Source: Amanita rubescens (taxonomy: Eukaryota > Basidiomycota > Agaricomycetes > Agaricales > Amanitaceae). From it: a stretch of DNA of 64,000 nucleotides. The translations under genes and the position numbers were made by a program. The notes beneath the pieces are model-generated. The model made no database searches, had not been told where the DNA came from, and saw only the letters and a program-made list of their open reading frames with translations. The stretch is taken from assembly GCA_015039365.1 (NCBI GenBank), contig WION01000177.1, positions 46,301 through 110,300 on the forward strand, read 5' to 3'. Every line of letters starts with the position of its first letter. Position 1 is the stretch's first letter. This document shows positions 21,275 through 32,218 of the stretch, piece by piece.

Positions 21275-23191
21275 TCACTCGATGTGCATACGGTTGTCGT
21301 TTGTAGGAGGTTGTGATGAATTCCCGGTCTGCGATTGATAAGGGAATTCAGAAGTTGGGTTCGAGTGTGGTCTTTCGGCGTATACTGGCGGTAACGATGA
21401 GTGGTGACTGGCGTAAGGCCTATTGCCAAGTCGGTCGACGAGTCGCTTCGGATCGCGGCCTGGAACAGGCAAGTCCCGATCGGAGAATGCTTTGTTGCCT
21501 CGTTTGCGACGTTGGTTGATAGATGGTCGGGATACCCTAGTTCTGGATGGGGGTATCCGGGACCAGTCTAAAGCCGTCGGCGGCTTGACTTTGGCGAGAT
21601 ATATCTTGCTAAAGTCCCATAAATGTTCGTTGGCGTCTTGAGCTCAGACACCGCATAACTTGAAGTGTCTGATGAGGTCTTCCTGCGTTGGCTCTCCGTT
21701 CTGAACGAGATGTTTGGGGATTAGTGCGTGATTGTCGTCCCTAAGACCAAGCATGGTCAGTTCACTTGCGTACCGCCCAAATTCACTGAATATCTTGCAC
21801 GACGTCCACCAGAACCATTCGGTTATGTCTGTCTCTTCTGGCTCCGTCATTTTGAAAAGGAGCCAGGCGGTGACGTCCTTGACATTGAGGCGATTGCCGT
21901 TTCCTCGTCGTATATAAACTGGCAAGAGCCCGTTCTTTGCTAGGCGCTCGACGTCCGGTTCTTCGCTGGCGTCGCCTATCGGTAGGAATCCATCTCGGGT
22001 AGCTTCTTGGACTGTCCATCGTTGCGCGAGTGATCGTTGATCAAAGGGGACTAGCGAGGCTTCCCGGGCCATCTGCATAGGGAAGCCGCTATTCCACATC
22101 CATCGGTAGCCTTTGTTTGCCTCTCGTTTTCTAAACAACTTATGGCTGGTTGTGTTCCAATGGGTGCCTCGCAGCTCTACGCATGCGTGTCTGTGTCTGC
22201 TCTGGTAGCTTTCCGATTTTATATGGAGACGGAACGGAGCCGGGTCCTCGATGTATATACTTGACAGGCCTAGCTCTTCCTCTTCTTCGGCATCTGAATG
22301 GGGAGGCGAGTATTTATCGCCTCCGATATGATCCATACTACCGCTGTGGATCGATACGTCGTCGTCATCCTCTTCATCCGACATGTACATGCGACGAAGA
22401 GGCCTGGTGCGCTCCTTTCCTTTGGTAGCGGCTGCAATTGGGTTTGGCTTTACGTCGATGGCCATATCTTGTGGCGGCGGAGTGAGCTGTCTTTTTGATG
22501 ACGATGCGATTGGCGCGGGTAGTTGATGGCGTTTTGGTGAAGGGGATCTTGTTCTTTCCGCTGGCAACGAGCGGGATCCTCCCCTTTCAAAAGAGGCGGA
22601 GGGCCTCTGGGACCCTCCATGTCGATACGGGGCTTGGAGCGTGTTGTTTCGGCGCTCCTGGTCGTTCATCCCTTTTTCCAAGTCTTCGAGCTGTTTGCGA
22701 TATTTGTTGAGCTCGCTTTTTAGCTTCGATATTTCGTTGTCGTTGTCCTTCAGACCACGTCGGTACGCCTCGAGGCAGCGATCCTCTATTTCTTTGTCTA
22801 AGACTTCGCGCCAGTGATGTCGTTGCTTTTGATTGAAAATTTCTAGTGCGCCTCCCGATGTCTCGTTTCTAACGTGATGTGCAAAGTGGGCACAGTCACT
22901 GCAATTCGAGAGATGCAGAGGGAGGTGGGACTTGGGCTCGATCTGCCATTCCGGGCGCATTTCAGAGAAGATGTCGGCCGCGTTTAAGAGGAATTGGGAA
23001 GATGTGGATCTTCCGGATGATATAGCAGCTGACGCTTGATTGGATGAGGATGAGGGAGAGCGACTCATGCGCAGACGGCGTTCGTCTCTCCCGGTGTCAT
23101 GATATTGTGGCTGGGGAGAGCGAATCCGCTTGCGGCTGGATTCTTCTTTCCCTGATTTGTAGTTCGTGCGTTGTTCGTGTTGTTCAGACAT
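21275..23191 (-). pseudogene. Gypsy2 extra 3' ORF (ORF3), coiled coil, function unknown
   Basis: The ATG at 23191 opens a frame of 515 residues to a TGA at 21644-21646; the same frame then stays open for another 122 codons to 21275, so the original protein was probably about 638 residues. Seen in order: a basic/Ser-rich head (RKRIRSP, RLRMSRSPSSSS), a Cys/His cluster (HLSNCSDCAHFAHH), a coiled coil (ISKLKSELNKYRKQLEDLEKG), a basic Pro region, a very acidic stretch (MSDEEDDDDVS), and a Trp-rich C-terminal half (KGYRWMWNSGF, TEWFWWTSCKIF). I recognise no enzyme. It starts 90 bp after the pol stop. The premature TGA fits CGA decay. Confidence 0.65.
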
Positions 23192-23281
23192 GATGATGGT
23201 TGGCGATGAAAATCTGGCTCGTGGGAATTTGTGGGGTGACTGAAAGGCCAGTCCTAAAGTACACAGCCACCCCCGTAGATG

Positions 23282-26200
23282 TCAATCTTTTCTGAGCTCG
23301 GAGGGCGTAGTAACCCCTTCGAGCTCTAGATATTGATCTAGAGCTTCGAGCTCGTTGACGACATGTAGAGGCTCCCACGTGAAATCTCCCAACGCCCAAC
23401 GCACTTTGAACGTAAGACGAGGAGACCATTTGTGGTCTTCTATCGCTTCGACGACCCATTCTCGGTCCGGGTCGTCTCCAATATCGTATTGAACGCGTGT
23501 TTCGCGTTTAGGGAACTTATTCTGATCGTTCCCGATGTAAGGCTTTAATACTTTCTCGTGGAAAGTATTGTGAACGCGTCGAGCTTTGAGATCTGGGGAA
23601 AGCTCTAGCTTGTAAGTTGAGCTCTCTGGGAAAGCCTTGAGGATTTTGTAAGGCCCTATAAATTTGGGGCAGAGCTTTCTCGTGCGGCCTTTGGGCAAGT
23701 TTAGGTTCTCCGTGGATAGGAGGACCAGGTCATCTGTCTCGAAGTGTTGTCCCTCGCGTCGTTTTTTATTAGCCTTAATCGCTTGTCGTGTACGTTGAAC
23801 GACTAGCTTGTCGAACGTCTTGTCCAGAACGTCTCGTATGTTATCTGCGAATTGTCGGACGCCTTCGCGTGGGGAGTCATAATTGACCCCCTTGATCATA
23901 CGGGGCATCCATCCGTAATTGGATTCGAAAGGAGCTTGTCCTGTAGAAGCGCTTGTAGCCGAGTTCATGGCGAATTCAACCAATGGGAGTTGTTCAACCC
24001 AATTGGTTTGATAGTCGTTTACGACAGCACGGAGGATTTGGGACATAGTTTGGATAGCTCGTTCCGAAGAGCCGTCCGTCTGAGGATGATAAGACGTCGA
24101 CATCAATAGTCTCTGTCCTAACGTTTTGCTGAGTTCACTCCAGAACTGTGAGGTGAATTTCGTGTCGCGATCAGAGACGACAGACTCCGGTATACCGTGG
24201 AGCCTGACAACTTCTTTTATGAATAGTCTGGCGATGTCTTTCGCCGACGCGTTGGTTCGGGTAGGGATGAGGTGGACCATTCCTGTCATTTGGCAGATTA
24301 CTAGGAGGATATAGTCGTATCCTCCGATCTCGACAAAAGGGCCAGTGAAGTCCATTCCGATGCTTTCCCAAGGTCTTGTAGGGATTGGCATCGTATGTAC
24401 CCATCCTGGTGATTTCAATCGTGATACTTTGGTGACTTGACATTTTCCGCATGAACTGCAGAATCCTTCTACGTCTTCTTTGATATTCGGCCACCAGAAC
24501 CAGCGTCGGACGTATTCGAGGGTTTTGCTCAGACCTAGGTGACCTATCGTTTGATGACAGGCGTCTATGATTAGACCTCGTGTTGACTTTCCCTTTATCA
24601 GCCCTCCTGGGATGCATACTACTTTGTATCCCGCTCGGTTGACTGTCCAGAGAAGTTCTTTATGTATCTTGAACCTTTCATGTCGGTCCGAGTGTTTCCA
24701 GATGTTCGAGAAGAATTTGTCGTATTCGTACATTTTTGGGATATTTTGAAGGACGGTTTGAACGTTGTCGTCCTTGAGATTCAGGTCAGGAGACTGTACG
24801 GTCTCCAATTCTTTATGTAGAGACAACTGATGAGAGTCGTTGATTCTCTGTTCGACGTGATCTCTGATAGCTTCTTCCCTTTCCTCCCCGGGAAGAACAT
24901 TGACTTGGAAGGCGCTAAGCTCGGCGTTGCGAGCCATCGTCAAATTGTCGCCTTCCGGATCTAATCTGGCGTCTGCATTAATGTATGTTGCTATATTGTG
25001 GATCTCTCCGGGCTCGTCTGATGAGTAGTAGCGGGAGAGAGCGTCTGCGATTTTATTGTCTTCTCCCTTTAGATATTTCATTGTGAAATTAAACCGGGAA
25101 AGGTATTCCCACCATCTTATTCTTCTGTGTGATTTCGTCGGCGCTTCTTGGAAGAACGTGAGCGCTTGATGATCTGTCACGATTGTGAAGGGAAGACCGA
25201 GCAATTTGTCTTCCCAGCGCATAAGCGCTTCAAGAACAGCGAGTAGTTCTTGTTCCCAGGTGCAGTAGTTCATCTGCGCAGACGTAAATTTACGGGACAC
25301 AAAACCGGCTGGTCTGACTGTGTCCCAAGTTGGTCCTTGGCCGTACATACCGCCTATGCCTGTAGCAGATGCGTCGGTGATCACGAAGATAGGCGTGTCG
25401 ATTCTGCCATTGATGGGTTTGCATATGGGGTTTTTGCAAACAAGATTCTTGAGTGTTTGAAAGCATTCGTCCTGGAAGTCCGTCCAAACGAATTCCCTGT
25501 TGTTACTACACATCCCAGACATGGGGGACGTGTAATCCGTGACGTTGGGTAGGAATTGGGCGAGATACTGGATAACGCCGTTAAATCTCTGAACGTCGTG
25601 ATAGTTTCTGGGAGTTCTCCACTCCCGTATCTTGTCTATCTTTGCCGGATCTATATGGATTCCGTTGTCGCTTACATAGAATCCTAAGCAGTCCATCCAC
25701 GTCGAGAAGAGATCCAATTTCTTGGCATTACTGCTGAGATATAGCTTGAGTTCTCTTAATCGATCGAATACTCTTTGGAGGTGTTCTTCGTGTTCCTCCA
25801 GAGTATCTGAGAATATGAAGATGTCGTCTTGATAGCAGTGTACGAATACTGCTATCATGTCCGAGAAAGAGTGGTTCATTAACTTTTGGAAGGTGGGAGG
25901 TGCATTCTTGTCTCCCTGTTGCATTACTAGGCTTTTCATGTTACCATATATTGTCGCGAATACGGTATGATCCACATGATCCGGGAGGACGCGTATTTGT
26001 TCAAACGCGTCCGATAGATCTATCTTCGTTCTGAAACGGCTTTTGCGATATCACTTCGAACCGTTTCTTGGTCCGGTAATGTGGTAATATCTGCCAGCGT
26101 GTTGTCGTTGCGCTGTCGGGCATCCACTACCGTTCGTATCTTCCCGTCTTTTTTAAAGACGACTAAGAGCGGCGCTGACGAGGGAAGGGTTGTGGGGACC

Positions 26201-26493
26201 CACCAACCCGCCTTTATATATTTGTCGACTTTCGCTCTAAGCTCTTCTCTGAGGGCTTCAGGACATTTGGGTGCCCTATGTATGATTCTGAGATTCGGGT
26301 TGATTAACGGGATCTCGTGGTTAATTGGTCGTAAGGGAGGCAAAGCTGGCTCCCGAGGGGTATATAAATCTTGGATCTTGTCGACCCATTTTTGGCGCAG
26401 CCTCAGACGTTCTTCCATGGATATATGGAAGGTTTTCCCTCCCTTAGTGCCTGCTTCAGGGGAGGGCTTTTTTTCGTCTTCGGCGTTTTGGCG
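23282..26493 (-). pseudogene. Gypsy2 pol: RT, RNase H, integrase, chromodomain
   Basis: Pol continues in frame after the TGA that ends gag-protease. RT begins near 26330 (KVDKYIKAGWWVPT, APLLVVFKKDGKIRTVVDARQRN), then one base shift near 26030 moves to the frame running 25975-23282. That frame has the RT catalytic box YQDDIFIFSD, RNase H (FVITDASATGIGGMYG), the HHCC zinc region (H….H with CSSCGKCQ), the integrase core (GMDFTGPF, SDRDTKFTSQF, YHPQTDGSSERA) and a C-terminal chromodomain (VVEAIEDHKWSPRLTFKVRWALGDFTWEP, split here: VEAIEDHKW then FKVRWALGDFTW). Apart from the single frameshift it is intact. Confidence 0.92.
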
Positions 26494-29400
26494 TCATTCA
26501 GTGCGTTTACCGCGCTTTGACGCCTTGTCATTTGAGGCCAAAACTTTGTTGACCGTTGGCTTCCTGCTCGGAGTCTTAGTGTCTGACGACTCCTTCTTCT
26601 TGTATGTTATGTCTTTTTTCTTATAAGCAGTTTTCTCCGCTTTCTCCCCTTCTAAAGAAAGAGGGTTCCCAAAGTCGCCGTCTTTGACGGGGAACCATCT
26701 GTCTTTTAATTTGAAGGATCCGTGTCCGGCGTAATTGAGCAAGACTTCGTGTTCCTTCAAGAACGGGGTACCAAGTATGGCGTGGTATCGATCCAGGTTG
26801 ACGACGTCAAAGTACCTGCTTTGGCTGAGGTCGCCTAACTTCAGGTTTGCACGCGCTCCGTATTGTATAGAGGAGCGCGAACCCGATGTTGCCATTTGTA
26901 ATTTGATGGGCTTTTTTAGCTGGAATACGTCCAGCTGATGGACTTTGGCGAAGTTGGCGGAGATCATGTCGATCGTGCTTCCGCCATCCAGTAGAACGTG
27001 GGCTTTATGTCCATTGATACGAATAAAGCCTTCGATGACGCCGAGGCGTTTGAAATCCCTTTTTGGACTGTCTTCAACTTTGACCGGTCCGAGGTCTTTC
27101 GTTCCCCGTTGTCTGTACGCGACTGGCTCGTCGTTTATCCCAGACGCTTTCATACATTTGGCAACTTCGTCTTCGTTGTCGTCCACGCATCGTATGACAC
27201 ATGCTGTGTCTATGACGTTGGAATCATAATGTATCTCGGAGAGCGTGTCACTCTCCTGCTCGGTTTCAACCGTGTTCTCCGCTTGGGACCAATCTGTCAA
27301 TTTGGTCCCGTCTATTCTTCGTGAATTCTTCGGGTTTAAATAGTCTCCGTTACTTTCAGTATGAGTGGAGACTAATACAGATGCGAACGCTTCTGCCGCC
27401 CAATCGTTCAATGAGGGATCTTCATCGTCTTCGTACTGTTCATAGGACGATTCCTCTGACCGTTCTTCTTCCTCTTCGTCTCCCGAGGTAGCATCCTCGT
27501 GCTGGGGGTCGGAGAGTGTCCCTTCAGCAGCGTTTGCAGTAACTTCGTCGTTATCTTCCTCAATTGTTTCGACATTTGCTGCTCGTTTGAAGCGATTGTC
27601 CTTTTTCGGGCATGCGTTGCTGTAGTGTCCCTTTTGTTTACAATGGAAGCACTCAATCTGTTTAGACGTGCTTCCGGGTGGCTTATAATCCTTTTTCCCC
27701 GTCTGTGGGGTCTTGTACGCGTTCGGCCTAGAACTGGTGCCGGCCTTCTTTATAGTATGCTTGGAGCTCGTCTTTACAGAGCTCCTGTCCGGCTGTTTTG
27801 GTCTTTTATGGCGAATTTGTCGACCTTCGTAGAACAGGCCCTGTTCTACTTCGTTGGCCTTTTCGAAGATCGTTTCGAAAGGGCTCTTTTCAGGGTTGAT
27901 ACCATCTTTCACGACAGCCCCTGCTATATCGTCGTTGAGCGCGTCAACAAATCGTCTTGACATATCATATTCTGTTGGAGTCTGAACCATCTGCTGGCTC
28001 AATCTCTCCAGGTCCTTGCGTAATTCCATAACGGTTTTACTGCCTTGTTCTAAGCGGTCGAATTTGGAGGCCGCGTCGCGGGATGAAGCCTCCTTGACGA
28101 AGTATCTTTTGAGCTCAATCATGGCCGTCTCAAACGTCCAGGATCCATCCGCATTAAGATGGATGGTATGTTGGTACCATTTTAGCGCTCTGTCTTTCAG
28201 CGTAGATCCTAGGATGCCGACTCTAGATGCGTCATCATCCGGCCCCATGACGTTGTAGTTCACGAGATATAGGAGTATTTCGCGGAGGAATCGCAAGAAC
28301 GAGTCGATAGATTCTCCTCCGGAATACTCGGGAAGGGGTATTTTCATCATCTTCCCTATATTGATTTTGTCCGATCTGTATTGGCTCGCCATGTATGCAT
28401 CTTGTATTTCCTGTCGAACAATACTGTCGGTCCTTTCCGATGACTTGTTTAATGTTGTAGGAGGGCTTGATTCAGAAAGCCCTCCGACGTGACTGATAGA
28501 CATGCTGGGCCTCAGCCTCTTGGAGACGTAGCTGAGCGGCGGTTCCCTTCGTATTGGCGAGTTCTGATGGGATGCGTTCGAGCTTCTGTGTCCTGAGCTT
28601 GAAGGCGATGGAACAGTGTGGTGTGACACTTGTTCTTGTCTCGGGGTATTCTCGGAGGGTTCGTTTACTCTCCTTTCAGAGCATATGGGTATAGCGTTAG
28701 AGCCCGTAGCTCTTGCATTGTAGCGTGTGTCTTCGAACCTGGCTTGTCTCCGTAGCGGAGACAATTTTTCGAATAGCGCGCTCGTGTTGGCGCCTGAACG
28801 TAATTCCGTCAGAATGTAGTTTCTGGCTGAGATATATAGCCGGGTTTCGTAGTCTGGAGAGGTTTCTCGATTGCCTCTCCTGTGTGCGATAAGTCGGGAC
28901 CCGTTGCTTGCGTCTCTTTTGTATTCCAATACTTTCAACTGAATGAGGGCGTCCATTTCCCCGGATCTGATTAGGTGGGGAAATTCGTTCGCTTCGTTCT
29001 CCTCCTCGTTTTGTTGATGAGCGGTGGCCGGTTGGCTCTCGTTCTCATCATCTTGTCCCTCAGCTTCGTTTAACGGGGACAGAGAGACTCGTCTCGGGTT
29101 GGGGGATCTTCCTCTGTAAGATCCCGATGATTGTGATCTCCTGTTGCGTTTGAATTCGGCGACCAAATCCGCTAGCAAGGCGTTGCTTTGATTTATTCCG
29201 TGAGTAATTTGTGAGAGCTGTTCCCTATTCGCTTTCTGTTCCTCCAATATGGAAACTTGAGTTTCCTCAAGTCTCTTGTTGGTAGCATCTCCTGGTCGCG
29301 AGTAAGGGTAGAATTGAGTACTGTAGGGTGAGGGTTCCCCCAGTCGACGACCGGTTTGTGGGAACCCGAGTCCGGCAGGCCTTTGCGTTTGTGACACGTA

Positions 29401-29961
29401 TTCGAGTCGGGAGTCATCACGCCGTCTGTACAAGCCGGCGTATGCGTCTTCTTTTGCGGGGGAAGCAAGTTCTGCTACTTCCCGTTCTTCACTTATCGAC
29501 TCATAGCCTTCCGTACGTGTGACCATTGAGGGCTGTATATCTAATGGTGATAGTTGTGCCGTTTCTTGGAATGGCGGCGAGTTCAGACTTATCGCTTGTC
29601 TGATGTTTGCCGTCGTTCGGGTATTATCGGGTTCGAGGTTTAAACCGTATTGTCTGGGACTGATTGTAGGCGGTTCCGGGGCGTTATGCGTTGGAGGGGA
29701 CAAAGGAATTGTCCCCGCGACTCATCCTTTCCCTTTGGGCGATTGTGACTGAATCGCCGCGGCTTTGGCATGGGACGCGGCGTGAGACGTGCTCACTGCT
29801 CTCGTAGTGACCTTGCTGGTATCCCGCGTGCTAGCGGGATTACCTAAGTTCGTGATGCTGGCCGAACGTTGTATCATTAAGGGCGAGCTCCCGGCAGACG
29901 TCGTTGGTGAGTTCGAGGTGGCATGGAGCTTGGGCTTTTTTTTGCTGGCTCCTGACGCCAT
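26494..29961 (-). pseudogene. Gypsy2 gag and aspartic protease
   Basis: The frame starts at ATG 29961 (MASGASKKKPKLH) and runs to 26494, broken only by a TGA at 29722-29724 in a CGA-like context. The long N-terminal half is disordered, Ser/Arg/Pro-rich. The capsid domain follows (about 28400-27850; MKIPLPEYSGGESIDSF, ALKWYQHTIHL). The CCHC knuckle is CFHCKQKGHYSNAC (about 27610-27650), then an acidic linker. The protease carries LLDGGSTIDMIS, so the active-site triad reads D-G-G instead of D-S/T-G, then HAILGTPFL. The final TGA (26494) again fits CGA decay because pol continues in the same frame. Confidence 0.85.
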
Positions 29962-30089
29962 CGCATCGATAGAATGTGTTGGTTATTTGTTTATGAGAGG
30001 GTTGAGAAAAGGGGGTTGTGTTGGTAGTTTTCGTGTTGAAATGTTTCTTGTTTCGAATATTGCTCCGCACTTGCAGAAGTGCAAAAAAG

Positions 30090-30386
30090 TGTAACGATTT
30101 CACTTGAGAAGAACCAATGAATGGTTCTTTACTGATCACACCTTGCGCTGTGCACTGGATCTGCGTCTATTTAGAGACCGTGCGGGTGTGCGTATGGTGT
30201 GTACAGGTGAAGTGAGTATGAGCCGTGACTACTGTGACTGACGTGTATAGTAAGTAGCGTAACGGTCCGTAAATGGGAACTATATACGAGAGAAAGAAAC
30301 TATCTACAAGGAAAGGATGTGGGAGCTAAACGTAGCTCCCGTACATTGGTATCTTCTAGTAGGTAACCTCCGAACGGTCCGTTACA
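30090..30386 (-). repeat. Gypsy2 5' LTR
   Basis: 297 bp, start TGTAACGATT and end CCGTTACA on the plus strand. Just inside it the element reads CTTTTTTGCACTTCTGCAAGTGC, with a small GCACTT…AAGTGC hairpin. No tRNA-type or self-complementary primer site could be identified. Confidence 0.93.
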
Positions 30387-30452
30387 CGAACACAATCGTG
30401 ACACGTAGTCACAAGTAAATTCAATATTCGGTGAATATTGGACTTCGTATGT

Positions 30453-30462
30453 AGGAGAAGGG
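30453..30462 (+). other. Gypsy1 polypurine tract
   Basis: AGGAGAAGGG lies 3 bp before the 3' LTR of Gypsy1, as expected for plus-strand priming. The region 30392-30452 holds the end of ORF3 and a short 3' leader. Confidence 0.6.
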
Positions 30463-30465
30463 CTA

Positions 30466-30897
30466 TGTTACAAACGTACGTCATGGCCTATCTTTTCTTT
30501 ATCTTATCATCTACGTCATCCCTCCTATGTCATTGATTGCATATGCGTTCCTTCTGGAATATTCATCGTTTATCATATGCTACTCCATTTTATCACATGC
30601 ATGTCAATTATCACATGTAAACTGTTCCATTATCACATGCAACTGTTTCATTATCACATGCATTCCTACTTACTATATTTGCGTATATACCTTGTACTAT
30701 ATAAAACTACGCAAATATACGACTAGACCTCAGTCTAGTTTTAACAGTCAAAATCTGTCTCGTTATCGTCTAAGCTCCCTTGAGGACTTATCCAATAACA
30801 TTCTTATCAATTTGAACGTTCTTAAGTGCCGGAACTCCCTTGAGGAACCTACAGTACCTGATAGGCTTGACTTATCAGTGGACGAACAAACGTAACA
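30466..30897 (+). repeat. Gypsy1 3' LTR
   Basis: 432 bp, ends TGTTAC…GTAACA, followed by the target duplication TGGAA. It carries the same TATA box and AGTCTAGTTTT motif as the left copy. It differs by six CpG-type transitions and two indels. Confidence 0.93.
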
Positions 30898-31937
30898 TGG
30901 AATGGATAAAAGCAGGGTGGGAGTCCCTGAGCCCCCTCAGTTTAGCCCCAGTTGAGGCATCCCACACTTGCACTCTGCTGTCATATGAGCTAGAGATGAT
31001 GTGTGTGCTGCCAGCAGAGACAGTGTCAGAATGAATGGAACTTTCAGTTTGTATAACCACCAGTGGCACATCACTAGCCATCCTATGAGTGAAGGAAGTG
31101 ATGTGAGGGAACTGGTCTCTCCACTGTTGAGAGAGAGTGGATCCTGTTGACCAGATTGCCAATGCAGAGATGTACAGGTGCAGTGTGGACAAAGCTGGTG
31201 GATGTGCAACAGTGGCAAAATTGGCTGCTTCAGCAATGTTGGCAGTAAAGTTGAAGTTTGGATTGTGACCGCTGGATCCAAGTAGGTTCATTGCCTCAAT
31301 CCAGAAGAGAATCCGGATACGAAGAAAGTCCGTGATACAATCGCAGAGATTCAACTTGTCATCAGCCTCCGTTTCGTCAAGGCCAAATGATGAGCCCAGT
31401 GCCGAGAGGCGTACCTCAGGATGGCGTTGATATTGGTGTCAACCCGGTGCTGGGTCCTCAGAATCGAGTACGAATGAGGATGGAATGTTACCTATATTGA
31501 AGCGCAGCAACTTCAACATGAAATCGAAGCAATAGTTTGTGAGGAGTGTGGTGGTGAGGTTGGATTGACATGGAAATCCGGTGACCATCAAGCTCGAATG
31601 TCGATCGTGTCTGACTGAAGATGAAGTCGGGAAATGATGCGTGGTACCAAAGAACCTGGTCATCTCAACACCATGATCGCAGTTCATCTGATTCAGCGAG
31701 GAGGGTAGCAGTAAGAGATGTCGATGCGCGTTCAAATGTACAGAGGAAGGTATGAAGGATGCACAGACGAGAGTCGAAGAGGTCGTCGTCACGCAGGATT
31801 TGCTGATAAAACTCGTGAATGAGTAATGGTCGCCGTGTACCACTTGCTGAAAATGATTGCCGGACTTGCAGTTTTCGCAATAGCTTGCACTGCTCGTCTA
31901 CCGTGACCAGCGGACGTGGTGTCAAATATCTCACGAT
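30898..31937 (-). pseudogene. NACHT-WD40 gene, middle segment
   Basis: Minus strand, from 31937 down: RYLTPRPLVTVDEQCKLL, then an α-helical post-NACHT region (FYQQILRDDDLFDSRLCILHTFLCTFERASTS), decayed copies of the usual FDFMLKLLRFNIGNIPSSFV block, YISALAIWSTGSTLSQQWRDQFP, and the first WD40 blade (SSYDSRVQVWDASTGAKLRGL). Frame changes near 31840, 31440 and 31280 show it is dead. The left end joins in frame with 2833 across Gypsy1; the right end joins with 45126 across the KDZ element (ATIV + RYLTPRP). STAND NTPases of this kind act in fungal non-self recognition and programmed cell death. Confidence 0.82.
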
Positions 31938-32180
31938 CACCTGGAGATCCCACAGTTTGAGCCTTTTGTAGCTGGGTTAACATGAAGATAACTCACTAGT
32001 ATGAGGCTGAAAGTCGCTTTTTCTCGACACCAGCGCTAAATCTTCGCGTAATTGTGGAGGTCAAGAGCAACTTAAAAGTTTGCTCGTAGCCTGCTGATGT
32101 AAACCATACTAATTTGGGAATAATGCGCATCAGATCTGACCCACGGTCCGTCACTTGCTAAATATGGTAAGTCCTCAGGG
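31938..32180 (+). repeat. KDZ left terminal inverted repeat
   Basis: 243 bp, exact reverse complement of 44883-45125 as far as I can follow. Beyond 32180 similarity to the right end continues with small indels to about 32210 and resumes after the palindrome (35072 to about 35250). Confidence 0.9.
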
Positions 32181-32218
32181 CGGGAACGGTTTGAAAGCTC
32201 TTTTCTGCATACTGTGAT

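Larger units (their letters stand above)
20912..30386 (-). mobile_element. Gypsy2: Ty3/Gypsy chromovirus, nearly intact, nested in Gypsy1
   Basis: LTRs of 297 bp at 20912-21208 and 30090-30386 (TGTAAC…GTTACA) are flanked by the perfect 5-bp duplication CGAAC (20907-20911, 30387-30391). The length is 9475 bp. The minus-strand order is gag-protease, RT-RNase H-integrase-chromodomain and an extra 3' ORF. Visible damage is limited to three TGA stops (29722, 26494, 21644) and one frameshift near 26030. It interrupts the last codons of Gypsy1 ORF3. Confidence 0.95.
2834..30897 (+). mobile_element. Gypsy1: Ty3/Gypsy chromovirus, nested host of three other elements
   Basis: The element is bounded by LTRs at 2834-3251 and 30466-30897 (TGTTAC…GTAACA) and flanked by a perfect 5-bp duplication TGGAA (2829-2833, 30898-30902). 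It carries gag, protease, RT, RNase H, integrase, chromodomain and an extra 3' ORF in the plus direction. Removing the hAT MITE (8041-8841), Copia (11577-20867) and Gypsy2 (20912-30386), each with one target-site copy, leaves about 8.5 kb, a normal size. Many TGA stops and frameshifts make it inactive. It sits in the WD40 part of a NACHT-WD40 gene. Confidence 0.93.

Noticed and set aside
21644..23191. Envelope-like protein encoded by Gypsy2 ORF3
   Set aside because: No signal peptide or transmembrane segment; composition is nuclear-like, with basic, acidic and coiled-coil parts.
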